From: Candidatus Rokuibacteriota bacterium
GTDB taxonomy: Bacteria; Methylomirabilota; Methylomirabilia; Rokubacteriales; CSP1-6
Assembly (NCBI GenBank): GCA_003220615.1
Contig: QHTB01000170.1
Span: 1-32,124 of the forward strand
Direction of reading: 5' to 3'
DNA length: 32,124 nucleotides
Shown: positions 24,691-31,684 of the stretch, in pieces
Position numbering within the stretch: the stretch's first letter is position 1
How the letters are laid out: each line of letters starts with the position of its first letter
Program-made: the position numbers and the translations under genes
Notes under the pieces: model-generated
The model's database searches: none
What the model was told of the DNA's origin: nothing
What the model saw: only the letters and a program-made list of their open reading frames with translations

Positions 24691-25211
24691 CGCTGGATCT
24701 CCATCTGCTGCGATTCGCCCAGGCTCTGGCGGATCTTGCGGAGGGCCTGAAACACGTGGGCCCGCGCCGTCTCCGCCGAACAGTCCAGGCTACGCGCAAT
24801 GACTTCGTAGTCGACGTCGTGGATTTTCCTCAATATGAAGGCCAGGCGCTGGCGAAGCGGCAGCCGCTCCACCACCGCTTCGACGCGTGCCCGCGTCTCG
24901 TTGAAGAGTGTTTCGCCCTCGGGCCCGGCCCCGTCATCGAGAGCGCTCCGGGAGACGATGACCGCGGCATGGGCGCGGCTTCGACGCCCCTCGGAGCGGA
25001 AGTGGTTCCGGGCGAGGTTGGTGGCGATGGTGAACAGCCAGGCCCTCACGTTCGCGTCCGACGGCAGGGCCCGATACGCGCGATAGGCGCGCAGGAAGGT
25101 TTCCTGGGAAAGGTCGTCGGCTTCGGCGGCGCGCGAGGTGACCCGGCGGAGGTACCGATAGATCTCCGCATGATGAGCTTCCAGGATGGTCTCGAAAGGC
25201 TGTTGACCCAT
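24687..25211 (-). CDS. ECF-type RNA polymerase sigma factor
   Basis: The product is 174 residues with the two ECF domains. Region 2 is seen in EIYRYLRRVTSRAAEADDLS followed by QETFLRAYRAY and AWLFTIATNLARNHFR. Region 4 is VVERLPLRQRLAFILRKIHD followed by YEVIARSLDCSAETARAHVF. It binds core polymerase and directs it to a specific promoter. Translation is coupled to the downstream ZAS-alkyltransferase gene, the usual layout of a sigma factor and its anti-sigma factor. A short inverted repeat lies just upstream in the 54-base gap, possibly part of its own promoter. It is separated by that gap from the SDR gene on the same strand. Confidence 0.93.
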   Translation of the reverse strand: MGQQPFETILEAHHAEIYRYLRRVTSRAAEADDLSQETFLRAYRAYRALPSDANVRAWLFTIATNLARNHFRSEGRRSRAHAAVIVSRSALDDGAGPEGETLFNETRARVEAVVERLPLRQRLAFILRKIHDVDYEVIARSLDCSAETARAHVFQALRKIRQSLGESQQMEIQR

Positions 25212-25228
25212 TGACCCGTAAGACCCCG

Positions 25229-25242
25229 CAACGTCGCCGTTG
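25229..25242. promoter_or_regulatory. Inverted repeat upstream of the sigma-factor gene
   Basis: CAACG (25229-25233) and CGTTG (25238-25242) flank the spacer TCGC, about 20 bases before the sigma start. On the coding strand the segment continues into GGGGTCTTACG, which may hold the -10 part of an ECF-type promoter. The assignment is tentative. Confidence 0.3.
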
Positions 25243-25265
25243 TGAAAAGCCCTCGACGGTCGCTG

Positions 25266-26039
25266 TTAAACGACCGCCGACGCCCCGCCGTCGAAGTTTA
25301 CCGCGCTGCCCGTGATGTAGCCGGCCCGCTCGGACACGAGGAAAGCCACCAGGTCGGCGAACTCCTCGGGCTCGCCCAGCCGCCCAACCGGGACGCGCTT
25401 GCCCAGCTCCCGCCAGTGGGTGTCGAGGTCACCGTCCTTGGCCCGCCGGGCGAGCTGGGCGCTCTTGGCGATGCCGAGACACACGGTGTTGACGAGAATG
25501 CGGTCGGCCGCGTACTCGAGGGCCAGCGACTTGGTGAGGTTGATGCCGGCGGCCCGGGTCACGCTGGTCGGCAGCGCCTGGGGCCGCGGGGCCTTGCCCC
25601 CGACCGTCGTCACGTTGACGATGCGCCCGCCGCCGCGCTGCTTCATGATCGGGATGACCAGCCGGCAGAAGCGCACCGCGGCCATCAGCTTCAGGTCGAA
25701 GTCGGTCTGCCATGTGGCGTCGTCCACCTTCTCGAAACCGGCCGCGGCCGAGGTCCCTGCGTTGTTGACGAGGATGTCCACGCCACCGAAGCGGCCGACC
25801 ACCGCGCGCACGAACCCCTCCACCTCGTCGGGGCGGGTGACGTCCGCCGGCTGCGCCAGGATCTCGCCGCCGGTTGCGCGGCGGATGGCCTCGGCCGTCT
25901 GCTCCAGCACGTCCTTGCGCCTCGCACAGATCGCGACCCTCACGCCCTCGCGCGCAAACCGCTCGGCCGTCGCTCGGCCGAGCCCTTCGCTGCCTCCCGT
26001 CACGATCGCCACCTTGCCCTTGAGTCCCAGCTCCAGCAT
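25266..26039 (-). CDS. SDR-family oxidoreductase with non-canonical active site
   Basis: The product is 257 residues with a Rossmann nucleotide site (VAIVTGGSEGLGRATA) and LVNNAGTSAAAG, plus a PADVTRPDEVE segment typical of 3-oxoacyl reductase-like SDRs. The usual catalytic Ser-Tyr-x3-Lys is altered: the Ser position reads T (VNVTTVGG) and the Y-x3-K position reads T-S-V-T-R (in ALPTSVTRAAGINLTKSLAL). So both catalytic Tyr and Lys appear replaced. It may use another residue, act in another reaction, or be a regulatory paralogue. It is divergent from tenA across a 15-base palindrome. Confidence 0.85.
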   Translation of the reverse strand: MLELGLKGKVAIVTGGSEGLGRATAERFAREGVRVAICARRKDVLEQTAEAIRRATGGEILAQPADVTRPDEVEGFVRAVVGRFGGVDILVNNAGTSAAAGFEKVDDATWQTDFDLKLMAAVRFCRLVIPIMKQRGGGRIVNVTTVGGKAPRPQALPTSVTRAAGINLTKSLALEYAADRILVNTVCLGIAKSAQLARRAKDGDLDTHWRELGKRVPVGRLGEPEEFADLVAFLVSERAGYITGSAVNFDGGASAVV

Positions 26040-26055
26040 GGTCGGTCCTCCCCGT

Positions 26056-26070
26056 GCCGTATCATACGGC
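26056..26070. promoter_or_regulatory. 15-bp palindrome between divergent SDR and tenA genes
   Basis: GCCGTAT and ATACGGC form perfect 7-base arms around a single C, in the 32-base space between the two start codons. It ends one base before the tenA ATG. TATGAT on the minus strand fits a -10 box for the SDR gene; TATCAT on the plus strand would place the tenA start point at its own ATG. It may be an operator acting on both genes. Confidence 0.45.
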
Positions 26071-26071
26071 C

Positions 26072-26734
26072 ATGGCCTTCACCGATGAGTTGTGGCGTGG
26101 GATCGAGCCGATCTACGCGGCGATCCTTCGCCATCCCTTCCTGCGCGGGCTCACCGATGGGTCGCTTCCCCGTGAGAGCTTCCAGTTCTACGCCGTGCAG
26201 GACGCGCTCTACCTGCGCGAGTTCGCGCGTGCGCTCTCGCTGGCTGCCGCGCGCGCGCCTCGAGACGCGTGGATCATCATGTTCAACGAGCACGCGGCGG
26301 GGGCGCTGCAGGTCGAGCGGTCGCTCCACGAGTCGTTCTTCAAGGAGTTCGGGCTGACCGAGGCCGACGTGGCGGCGACGCCGCTGGCGCCGACGAATCT
26401 GGCCTATTGCAGCTATCTGATCGCAACCGCCTACGGCTCGCCGTTCCACGAGGCGGTGGCTGCGCTCTTGCCCTGCTACTGGATCTACTGGGAGGTCGGC
26501 AAGGCGCTCGAGCGAGCGGGCTCGCGCGATCCACTCTACACGCGCTGGATCGGTACCTACGCCTCGGCCGAGTTCGGCGCCGTCGTCCAGGCGGTGCTCG
26601 AAGCGACCAACGAGATCGCTGCCCGGATCGGTGCCGAGGAGCGCCGGCAGATGATCCGCCACTTCACGACGACCAGCCGCTACGAGTGGATGTTCTGGAA
26701 CATGGGCCATACGCGCGAAGGATGGCCCGTGTGA
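26072..26734 (+). CDS. tenA: TenA-family protein (thiaminase II / aminopyrimidine aminohydrolase)
   Basis: The product is 220 residues. I chose the ATG at 26072 (MAFTDELW) because it puts the active-site residues at the same numbers as in Bacillus subtilis TenA: D44, Y47 (in VQDALYLRE), C135 (in LLPCYWIYWEVG) and E205 (in SRYEWMFW). All are present, so it should be an active hydrolase that makes the pyrimidine HMP from breakdown products of thiamine. No Shine-Dalgarno is seen before the ATG, so the mRNA could be leaderless. The HAD gene overlaps its last 13 bases. Confidence 0.9.
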   Translation: MAFTDELWRGIEPIYAAILRHPFLRGLTDGSLPRESFQFYAVQDALYLREFARALSLAAARAPRDAWIIMFNEHAAGALQVERSLHESFFKEFGLTEADVAATPLAPTNLAYCSYLIATAYGSPFHEAVAALLPCYWIYWEVGKALERAGSRDPLYTRWIGTYASAEFGAVVQAVLEATNEIAARIGAEERRQMIRHFTTTSRYEWMFWNMGHTREGWPV

Positions 26735-27435
26735 ACGTCGTCCTCTTCGATCTCGACGACACGCTGCTCGACTACAGCGGCGACGCCGCGCGCTGCTGGT
26801 CGGAAGCGTGTGCGACGGTGGCGGCCCCAGCCGGTGTGGATGCCGACGCGCTGCGGGCGGCCATCCGCGACGTGGGGACATTGTTCTGGAGCGATCCCGA
26901 GCGCCACCGGCTGGAGCGTACCGACATGATGGGCGCGTGGCGCAAGATCGTGGAGGGTGCGCTCGATCGCTGCGGCGGGCTCCGCGACGGCCTGGCCGCG
27001 CGGGTGGCGGCCGACTTCGCCGACCGCCGACGTGCCACGTGGTCGCTCTTCCCCGACGCCCTCCCCGCGCTCGAGCGCCTGCGGGCGCGAGGTATCGCGC
27101 TCGGGCTCGTCACCAACGGTGATGCCGGCATGCAGCGCGAGAAGATCGTGCGCTGGGACCTCGCGCGCTTCTTCGACGTCGTGGTGATCGAGGGCGAGTT
27201 CGGCTGCGGCAAGCCGGATGCGCGCGTCTATCGTCACGCGCTCGAAACGCTCGGAGCGCATCCACGCGATGCGTGGATGGTGGGCGATCACCTCGTGTGG
27301 GACGTGCTCGGCGCCAAGCAGGTGGGCGTGAGCGCGGCCTGGCTCGATCGCTCGCGACAGGGCCTGCCCGCGGACGCCCCCGTCGTGCCCGATCGCATCT
27401 TCGGCTCGCTCGCCGACCTCACGACCCTCGAGTGA
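26722..27435 (+). CDS. HAD-family phosphatase (subfamily IA)
   Basis: The product is 237 residues with HAD motif I DLDDTLLD (nucleophile D10, acid D12), motif II in LVTNGDAG, and motif III/IV in CGKPDARVYRHAL and MVGDHLVWDVLGAKQVG. It overlaps the tenA end by 13 bases from the ATG at 26722; an in-frame GTG at 26731 is another possible start. A HAD hydrolase joined to TenA is known in plants (TH2, a thiamine-monophosphate phosphatase), so a phosphatase on a thiamine-related phosphate is a reasonable guess. Substrate specificity is not provable from sequence. Confidence 0.88.
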   Translation: MARVNVVLFDLDDTLLDYSGDAARCWSEACATVAAPAGVDADALRAAIRDVGTLFWSDPERHRLERTDMMGAWRKIVEGALDRCGGLRDGLAARVAADFADRRRATWSLFPDALPALERLRARGIALGLVTNGDAGMQREKIVRWDLARFFDVVVIEGEFGCGKPDARVYRHALETLGAHPRDAWMVGDHLVWDVLGAKQVGVSAAWLDRSRQGLPADAPVVPDRIFGSLADLTTLE

Positions 27436-28244
27436 CCGCGCGCTTCACCGTCGACGATCTCGCGCGTCCGCTGGCGCTCGATCGGGGCGCCCGCCGCATC
27501 GTCTCTCTGGCTCCGGCGTGCACCGAGTGCCTGATCGCGCTGGGTGCGCTCGATCGTCTGGTGGGCGTCGAGGAGCACTCGGACCTGCCGGAGCTCGGTC
27601 AGGTGCCGCGCGTCGGCGGCTTCAAGCACGTGGATCTCGATGCCGTGGTCGCGCTCGCGCCCGACCTCGTCGTCGCCGCGTCGCTGCACGCGTTGACGAG
27701 CGCGCCCGCGCTGGCGTCGCGTGGTGTTCCGGTGTTCGTGATGCGGCCGCACACGCTGAACGACCTCGTCCACGGCATGGCGCGACTGGCCGCCATCATC
27801 GGCAGCGCCGCCGCGAACGCCGATTACCTGACGCGCTGTCGTGCGCGCATCGCCGCGGTGGTCGAACGGACCCTGCGCCGTCGCGTCCGCCCGCTCGTCT
27901 ATCTCGAGCTGTCGCCCGATGGCTACACCGGCGGCCCGCAGAGCTTCGTCGATGATCTGATCACCAAGGCCGGCGGCGTGAACCTCGGCGGCCACGCCCG
28001 CGTGGAGTGGCCGCGCCTGGATTTCGCCACCGTCCTTCGCTTCGATCCCGACGTGATCGTGATCGCCGCCTGGCCGGGCAGCGCGACGCCCGCCGATCTG
28101 GGCACTCGCGAGGGCTGGGACCGGCTGACTGCGGTGAAGTCTGGACGCGTCTGGGCGATCCCCGCGGGGCAGGTGAAGCGCCCGGGGCCAGGACTCATCG
28201 ACGGCCTCGAGCAGATCGAGGCGCTGCTCACCGCGTTCGAGTGA
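27432..28244 (+). CDS. BtuF-like periplasmic-binding-fold protein without signal peptide
   Basis: The product is 270 residues from a GTG that overlaps the HAD stop (GTGA). The fold is that of helical-backbone binding proteins for cobalamin or siderophores: RIVSLAPACTECLIALGALD, GFKHVDLDAVVALAPDLVVA, and VYLELSPDGYTGGPQSFVDD. Such proteins are normally exported, but here no N-terminal hydrophobic signal is visible (TARFTVDDLARPLALDRGAR). It may therefore be cytoplasmic, or exported with a partner. No cognate permease or ATPase gene is in the window. The coupling with tenA-HAD suggests a shared cofactor-related role, perhaps binding a corrinoid or thiamine-related compound. Confidence 0.78.
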   Translation: MTARFTVDDLARPLALDRGARRIVSLAPACTECLIALGALDRLVGVEEHSDLPELGQVPRVGGFKHVDLDAVVALAPDLVVAASLHALTSAPALASRGVPVFVMRPHTLNDLVHGMARLAAIIGSAAANADYLTRCRARIAAVVERTLRRRVRPLVYLELSPDGYTGGPQSFVDDLITKAGGVNLGGHARVEWPRLDFATVLRFDPDVIVIAAWPGSATPADLGTREGWDRLTAVKSGRVWAIPAGQVKRPGPGLIDGLEQIEALLTAFE

Positions 28245-28444
28245 TCTCGCGCCCGACGTAAACCTACGCCCCCACGCGCGCTTCGCTCCCCGCGCCAGTA
28301 GGGCGATGCCGACTTGTCACCTCACCGCTCAACTTGTCGCGTGTCGGCGCCGCGCCATTGCCCGCTTCACCTCGAAATCGCGCAAAAGGTTGGCCGTTTC
28401 CTGGCAGGGTTGTTGCTATTGTCGTAGATGCCAAGGAGGGCAGC
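28245..28444 (+). promoter_or_regulatory. Intergenic region with probable promoter of the Pal-like gene
   Basis: No gene is seen in these 200 bases. Near the end, TGCTATTGT (about 28415-28422) fits an extended -10 box (TGnTATtgT), about 25 bases before the ATG. The Shine-Dalgarno AAGGAGG follows at about 28433-28439. No good -35 lies at 16-18 bases upstream. Confidence 0.35.
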
Positions 28445-29437
28445 ATGCGACGACTCGCACTCTTGATGATCGCCGTCACGCTCGTCGCGACAGGCTGCTC
28501 GTCGCGAGCGCCGAAGCGGCCGATGGCGACCGCGCCCCCGGTGAGTGCACCGCCGGTGAGCTCGGACCGCATGGACGTTTCCGGCAAGTGGGCGGGGAAG
28601 TGGATCGGCTACGGGATCGTCGACATCCCGCGCAACGAGGACGCCACCGCGGAGCTCTATCAGCGTGGCTCGCACGGATATGGCCGCATCGTCTTCGACG
28701 GGGCCGACGCCGCGGAGTCGGTGCCGATCTCGCTGCGCCATGGCGGCCTCACCGGCGCCCGCGTGCAGTTCGACATCTCTGGATCCAGTCTCACGATGAA
28801 GCACGAGCTGGGTGGCCAGGGCTTCGCGATCGATTTCAAGGTCGACGGTGATCGGATGGTCGGCCGCGTGCGCAACACCGACATGCCGCTTCGCGTGGTG
28901 CTCGAGCGGGTGCAGCCGGTGACGCCGACTCGTCCCGTCGCCCTCGCCCCGCAGCCGGCTCCGCCGCCGCCCGCGCCCATGCCCGTGGCTCCCGAACCGC
29001 CGAAGACCCCGGAGCCTCAGGTGGCCGCGCCGCCTCCCGCCGTCGAGCAGCCAGCGCCGACACCAGCCGTGCGGCCGGCGCCCGCCGATTTCGTGGCGAT
29101 CCCCGAGGTCAAGGCCGTCCGTTTCGACTTCGATCGGGCGCTGATCCGGTCGGACGACGCCACGGTCCTCGACGCCAACGTCGAGTACCTGAAAAACAAC
29201 GTCGACACGCTCGTGCTGATCGAAGGCCACGCCGACGAGCGTGGCACGGCCGAGTACAACCTCGCCCTCGGCGAACGCCGAGCGCGCGCCGCCCGCGACT
29301 ACCTCGTCTCCCAGGGGATCGCCGCCGATCGGATCTCGTTGGTGAGCTTCGGCGAGGAGCGCCCCGAGTGCTCGGAGCACGTCGAAACCTGCTGGGTGAG
29401 GAACCGCCGCGCCGAATTCCTGATCAAGCCGAAGTAG
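28445..29437 (+). CDS. pal: Pal-like OmpA-family outer-membrane lipoprotein
   Basis: The product is 330 residues. A lipoprotein signal ends in LVATGC (lipidated C18), preceded by MRRLALLMIAVT. A beta-rich middle domain (MDVSGKWAGKWIGYGIVDIP) is followed by a Pro/Ala linker, then a C-terminal OmpA/Pal domain: KAVRFDFDRALIRSDD, the peptidoglycan-binding GHADERGTAEYNLALGERRA and VSFGEERPECSEHVETCW. True Pal proteins are about 170 residues, so this one carries an extra N-terminal domain. It probably links the outer membrane to peptidoglycan. A strong AAGGAGG precedes the ATG. No tol genes are nearby. Confidence 0.85.
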   Translation: MRRLALLMIAVTLVATGCSSRAPKRPMATAPPVSAPPVSSDRMDVSGKWAGKWIGYGIVDIPRNEDATAELYQRGSHGYGRIVFDGADAAESVPISLRHGGLTGARVQFDISGSSLTMKHELGGQGFAIDFKVDGDRMVGRVRNTDMPLRVVLERVQPVTPTRPVALAPQPAPPPPAPMPVAPEPPKTPEPQVAAPPPAVEQPAPTPAVRPAPADFVAIPEVKAVRFDFDRALIRSDDATVLDANVEYLKNNVDTLVLIEGHADERGTAEYNLALGERRARAARDYLVSQGIAADRISLVSFGEERPECSEHVETCWVRNRRAEFLIKPK

Positions 29438-29454
29438 TCACGCCCGCTGTTGAG

Positions 29455-29483
29455 TTGGGGGGACCCGTTCCGCTTCCCCCCAA
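29455..29483. terminator. G/C-run hairpin after the Pal-like gene
   Basis: TTGGGGGGA (29455-29463) pairs perfectly with TCCCCCCAA (29475-29483) around an 11-base loop, 18 bases after the stop codon. It likely ends or protects the transcript. A palindrome GTTGCGCGCAAC (29498-29509) follows, before the convergent gene. Confidence 0.5.
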
Positions 29484-29571
29484 ACCCCCCTCTTGGCGTT
29501 GCGCGCAACAACGCGAAGCGCTCCGCGCGAGGCCGCCGACTTATTGCCGCGGAAGAGATTAGAGCGGACGA

Positions 29572-30018
29572 TCAGTGCGGGTAGGGCCGGTCCATGCCGA
29601 AGTACACCGTCCACGCCTTCACGACCAGCCCCAGCAAATGCAGTGACTGCGGCAGCCAGAAGCCACTGGCCGCCCACACCCCGCACGCCGAACCGGCCAG
29701 CACCACCGGCACCGCCACCCAGTCGGGCAGGCTGAACGTCCGGAGCACCGGCTCGATCAGCAACGCGGCGATGATGAGCGCGAACGTGAACGCCGCGATG
29801 ATCAGCAGGGCGGCGAACGGGGACAGCACGAAGACCGACAGGAGCAGGGTGAGCGCATCCACGCGGCCGTAGTCGGGATCGTTGAACTGATTTCGGATCT
29901 CGGGGTGGCCGGCCAGCGACACGAGCCAGTGCTCGACGGGGACGAAGATGTCCGTGTTCCACGCGATGAGCAGCGTGGCCGCCGCCAGCAAGAGCCAGAC
30001 CCAGAATTTCGAGCGCAC
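29572..30018 (-). CDS. Small integral membrane protein, unknown function
   Basis: The frame encodes 148 residues with three to four hydrophobic helices: an N-terminal one (FWVWLLLAAATLLIAW), two in the centre (LTLLLSVFVLSPFAALLIIA, and AFTFALIIAALLI) and one near the end (WVAVPVVLAGSACGVWAASG). The loop after helix 1 holds HPEIRNQFNDPDYGRVDALT. It ends YFGMDRPYPH. Overall it resembles the N-terminal half of some PAP2-type membrane proteins, but no phosphatase motif is present. It is divergent from the enoyl-CoA hydratase gene. Confidence 0.65.
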   Translation of the reverse strand: MRSKFWVWLLLAAATLLIAWNTDIFVPVEHWLVSLAGHPEIRNQFNDPDYGRVDALTLLLSVFVLSPFAALLIIAAFTFALIIAALLIEPVLRTFSLPDWVAVPVVLAGSACGVWAASGFWLPQSLHLLGLVVKAWTVYFGMDRPYPH

Positions 30019-30081
30019 GCGTGTCCTCGCCTATCCGTTTATGATGTGGCCTCGATCACCGTCGTGTACACGGAGGAGGCC

Positions 30082-30876
30082 ATGGCCCAGGATCTGCTCG
30101 AAGTCGTCAAGGACGGCGTCGCGTTGCTCACGCTCAATCGCCCCGACCGGCTCAACGCGCTCTCGCCCGCCATGCTCGAGGCGTTGCTCGAGGCGCTGCC
30201 CCGGCTGGCCGCCGACGCCGAGGTCGGCGTCGTGGTGCTCACCGGTAGCGGCCGCGGGTTCTGCGCCGGCGGCGACGTCAAGGCGATGGCCGAAGGGCGC
30301 GAGTCCGGCGGCGACACGCTCGAAGACAAGGCGCAGGCGCTGCGCGCGCGCATGGAGGCCTCGCGCTGGCTGCACGAGATGCCCAAGCCCACGATCGCCA
30401 TGGTGCGAGGCGCGGCCGCCGGCGCCGGCCTGTCGCTCGCGCTCGCCTGCGACCTCCGCGTGGCCGCCGACGGGGCGCGCTTCGCCACCGCGTTCGCGCG
30501 AGTCGGCTACTCGGGTGACTTCGGCGGCTCGTACTTCTTGAGCCAGCTCGTCGGCACGGCCAAGGCTCGCGAGCTCTACTTCACCGCCGACATCCTGGAC
30601 GCGGGGCAGGCGCTGGCGCTGGGCCTCGTCAACCGCGTGGTCCCCGACGCCCGCCTGGAGGACGAGACGCTCGCCCTGGCCCGCCGGCTCGCCAGCGGCC
30701 CGCGAATCGCGTATCGCTACATGAAGCGCAACTTCAACGCGGCAGAGACGGCCGGGCTCGCCCCGATGCTGGACCTGGAAGCGTGGCATCACACCCGTTG
30801 CGGCATGACCGAGGACCATCGCGAGGCCGCGCGCGCGTTCGTGGAGAAGCGCGAGCCCGTCTTCCGCGGCCGCTGA
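30082..30876 (+). CDS. Enoyl-CoA hydratase/isomerase family protein
   Basis: The product is 264 residues, the standard crotonase length, with GGAGGAGG before the ATG. Crotonase features: NRPDRLNALSPAML, the oxyanion hole in GFCAGGDVKAM and RGAAAGAGLSLALACDLRVA, and the later GYSGDFGGSYFLSQLVGTAK. The place of the second catalytic Glu holds a different residue (SGDFGG), seen in PaaG-like isomerases as well as hydratases, so the exact reaction (hydratase or isomerase) is open. It acts on acyl-CoA. The selenoprotein gene follows 12 bases later, in the same operon. Confidence 0.9.
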   Translation: MAQDLLEVVKDGVALLTLNRPDRLNALSPAMLEALLEALPRLAADAEVGVVVLTGSGRGFCAGGDVKAMAEGRESGGDTLEDKAQALRARMEASRWLHEMPKPTIAMVRGAAAGAGLSLALACDLRVAADGARFATAFARVGYSGDFGGSYFLSQLVGTAKARELYFTADILDAGQALALGLVNRVVPDARLEDETLALARRLASGPRIAYRYMKRNFNAAETAGLAPMLDLEAWHHTRCGMTEDHREAARAFVEKREPVFRGR

Positions 30877-30888
30877 GGAGGACACATC

Positions 30889-31680
30889 GTGCCAACCGTT
30901 CGTCTTCGCGACGCCGACGAGTACCCGGATGCGACCCGCAAGATGTTCGAGCTGTCGAGCCAGTGGTTCGCCTACGACTTCAAGCAGCCCCCGGCGATGA
31001 GCCGCGTCATGGCGTGGGATCCCGAATTCGGCGCGCCGCACGGTCGCGCCATGAAGCGCGCGATGGGGCCCGGCGAGTTCACCCGGGCCGAGAAGGAGAT
31101 GGTGGCGGCCGTCGTCAGCGGCGTCAATGCCTGCTCGTATTGAGTGACCGCGCACACTGCAGCCGGGAAGCTGCAGGGGCTGGCCGAGGATGCGCCCTGG
31201 TACGAGGCGGCTTTCGTCACGGGGATCACCAATGCGCTGAACGTCGTCGCCGATGGCCTGGCCGACGTGCTGCCGCCGCTCGACGACGCCACCGCCGGCG
31301 ATGCGACGGCCGTCTTCGCTGAGATCCGCGCGTTCCACGCCGGGCTGGTGCCAGCGCCATTCGGCGCGCTGGCTCGCGATCCGGCGTACCTCGCGGACGT
31401 GTGGGCGGCCTGGCGCCGGGCGTTCTCGGATCAGCGACTGACGCGCCGGCTCAAGACGGCGCTGGCCTTCGCGGTCTCGCTCACCACCCGCTCGAGCTTC
31501 GGCACTCGGTTCCACCTCGCCGAGCTCAGGCGCCTCGGGGTTGGCGAACGCGGCGTGATGGAGGTCATCGGCGTGACGCAGATGTTCTCCTCTTACACCA
31601 AGATCGCCGACACGCTCCAGCTCGATTCCGACATGGGCGCCATCGCGCCCGTCGACCGAAGCCCCGCCCCGGGCCACTAG
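30889..31680 (+). CDS. AhpD-like (carboxymuconolactone decarboxylase fold) selenoprotein, CxxU active site
   Basis: The product is 263 residues if the TGA at 31141-31143 is read as selenocysteine (position 85). Start is GTG with GAGGAGG upstream. The halves join into one AhpD-like active site: E70, C82-S-Y-U85, then H89 (NACSY, Sec, VTAHTAA), the E-x11-C-x2-C-x3-H pattern with Sec at the second Cys. Residues ~150-240 form a second AhpD-like helical repeat (RRLKTALAFAVSLTTRSSFG, TRFHLAELRRLGV) without the Cys pair. A perfect 7-bp SECIS-like hairpin follows the UGA. AhpD-type enzymes reduce peroxides or thiol adducts. The upstream enoyl-CoA hydratase is in the same operon. Ordinary gene calling would split this into two fragments. 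Confidence 0.88.
31157..31176 (+). promoter_or_regulatory. Candidate bacterial SECIS hairpin for the AhpD-like UGA
   Basis: CTGCAGC (31157-31163) pairs perfectly with GCTGCAG (31170-31176) around the loop CGGGAA. Counting the U of UGA as 1, the stem begins at 17, as in the E. coli fdhF element, and a G is in the first two loop bases. Confidence 0.7.
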
Positions 31681-31684
31681 CGAA

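Noticed and set aside
23542..24750. 402-residue plus-strand frame opposite the ZAS-alkyltransferase gene
   Set aside because: Antisense shadow; no domain or motif.
31144..31680. Separate gene or pseudogene after the TGA at 31141
   Set aside because: Same frame as the upstream part, completes the AhpD motif, and a SECIS-like hairpin is present; selenocysteine is the simpler reading.
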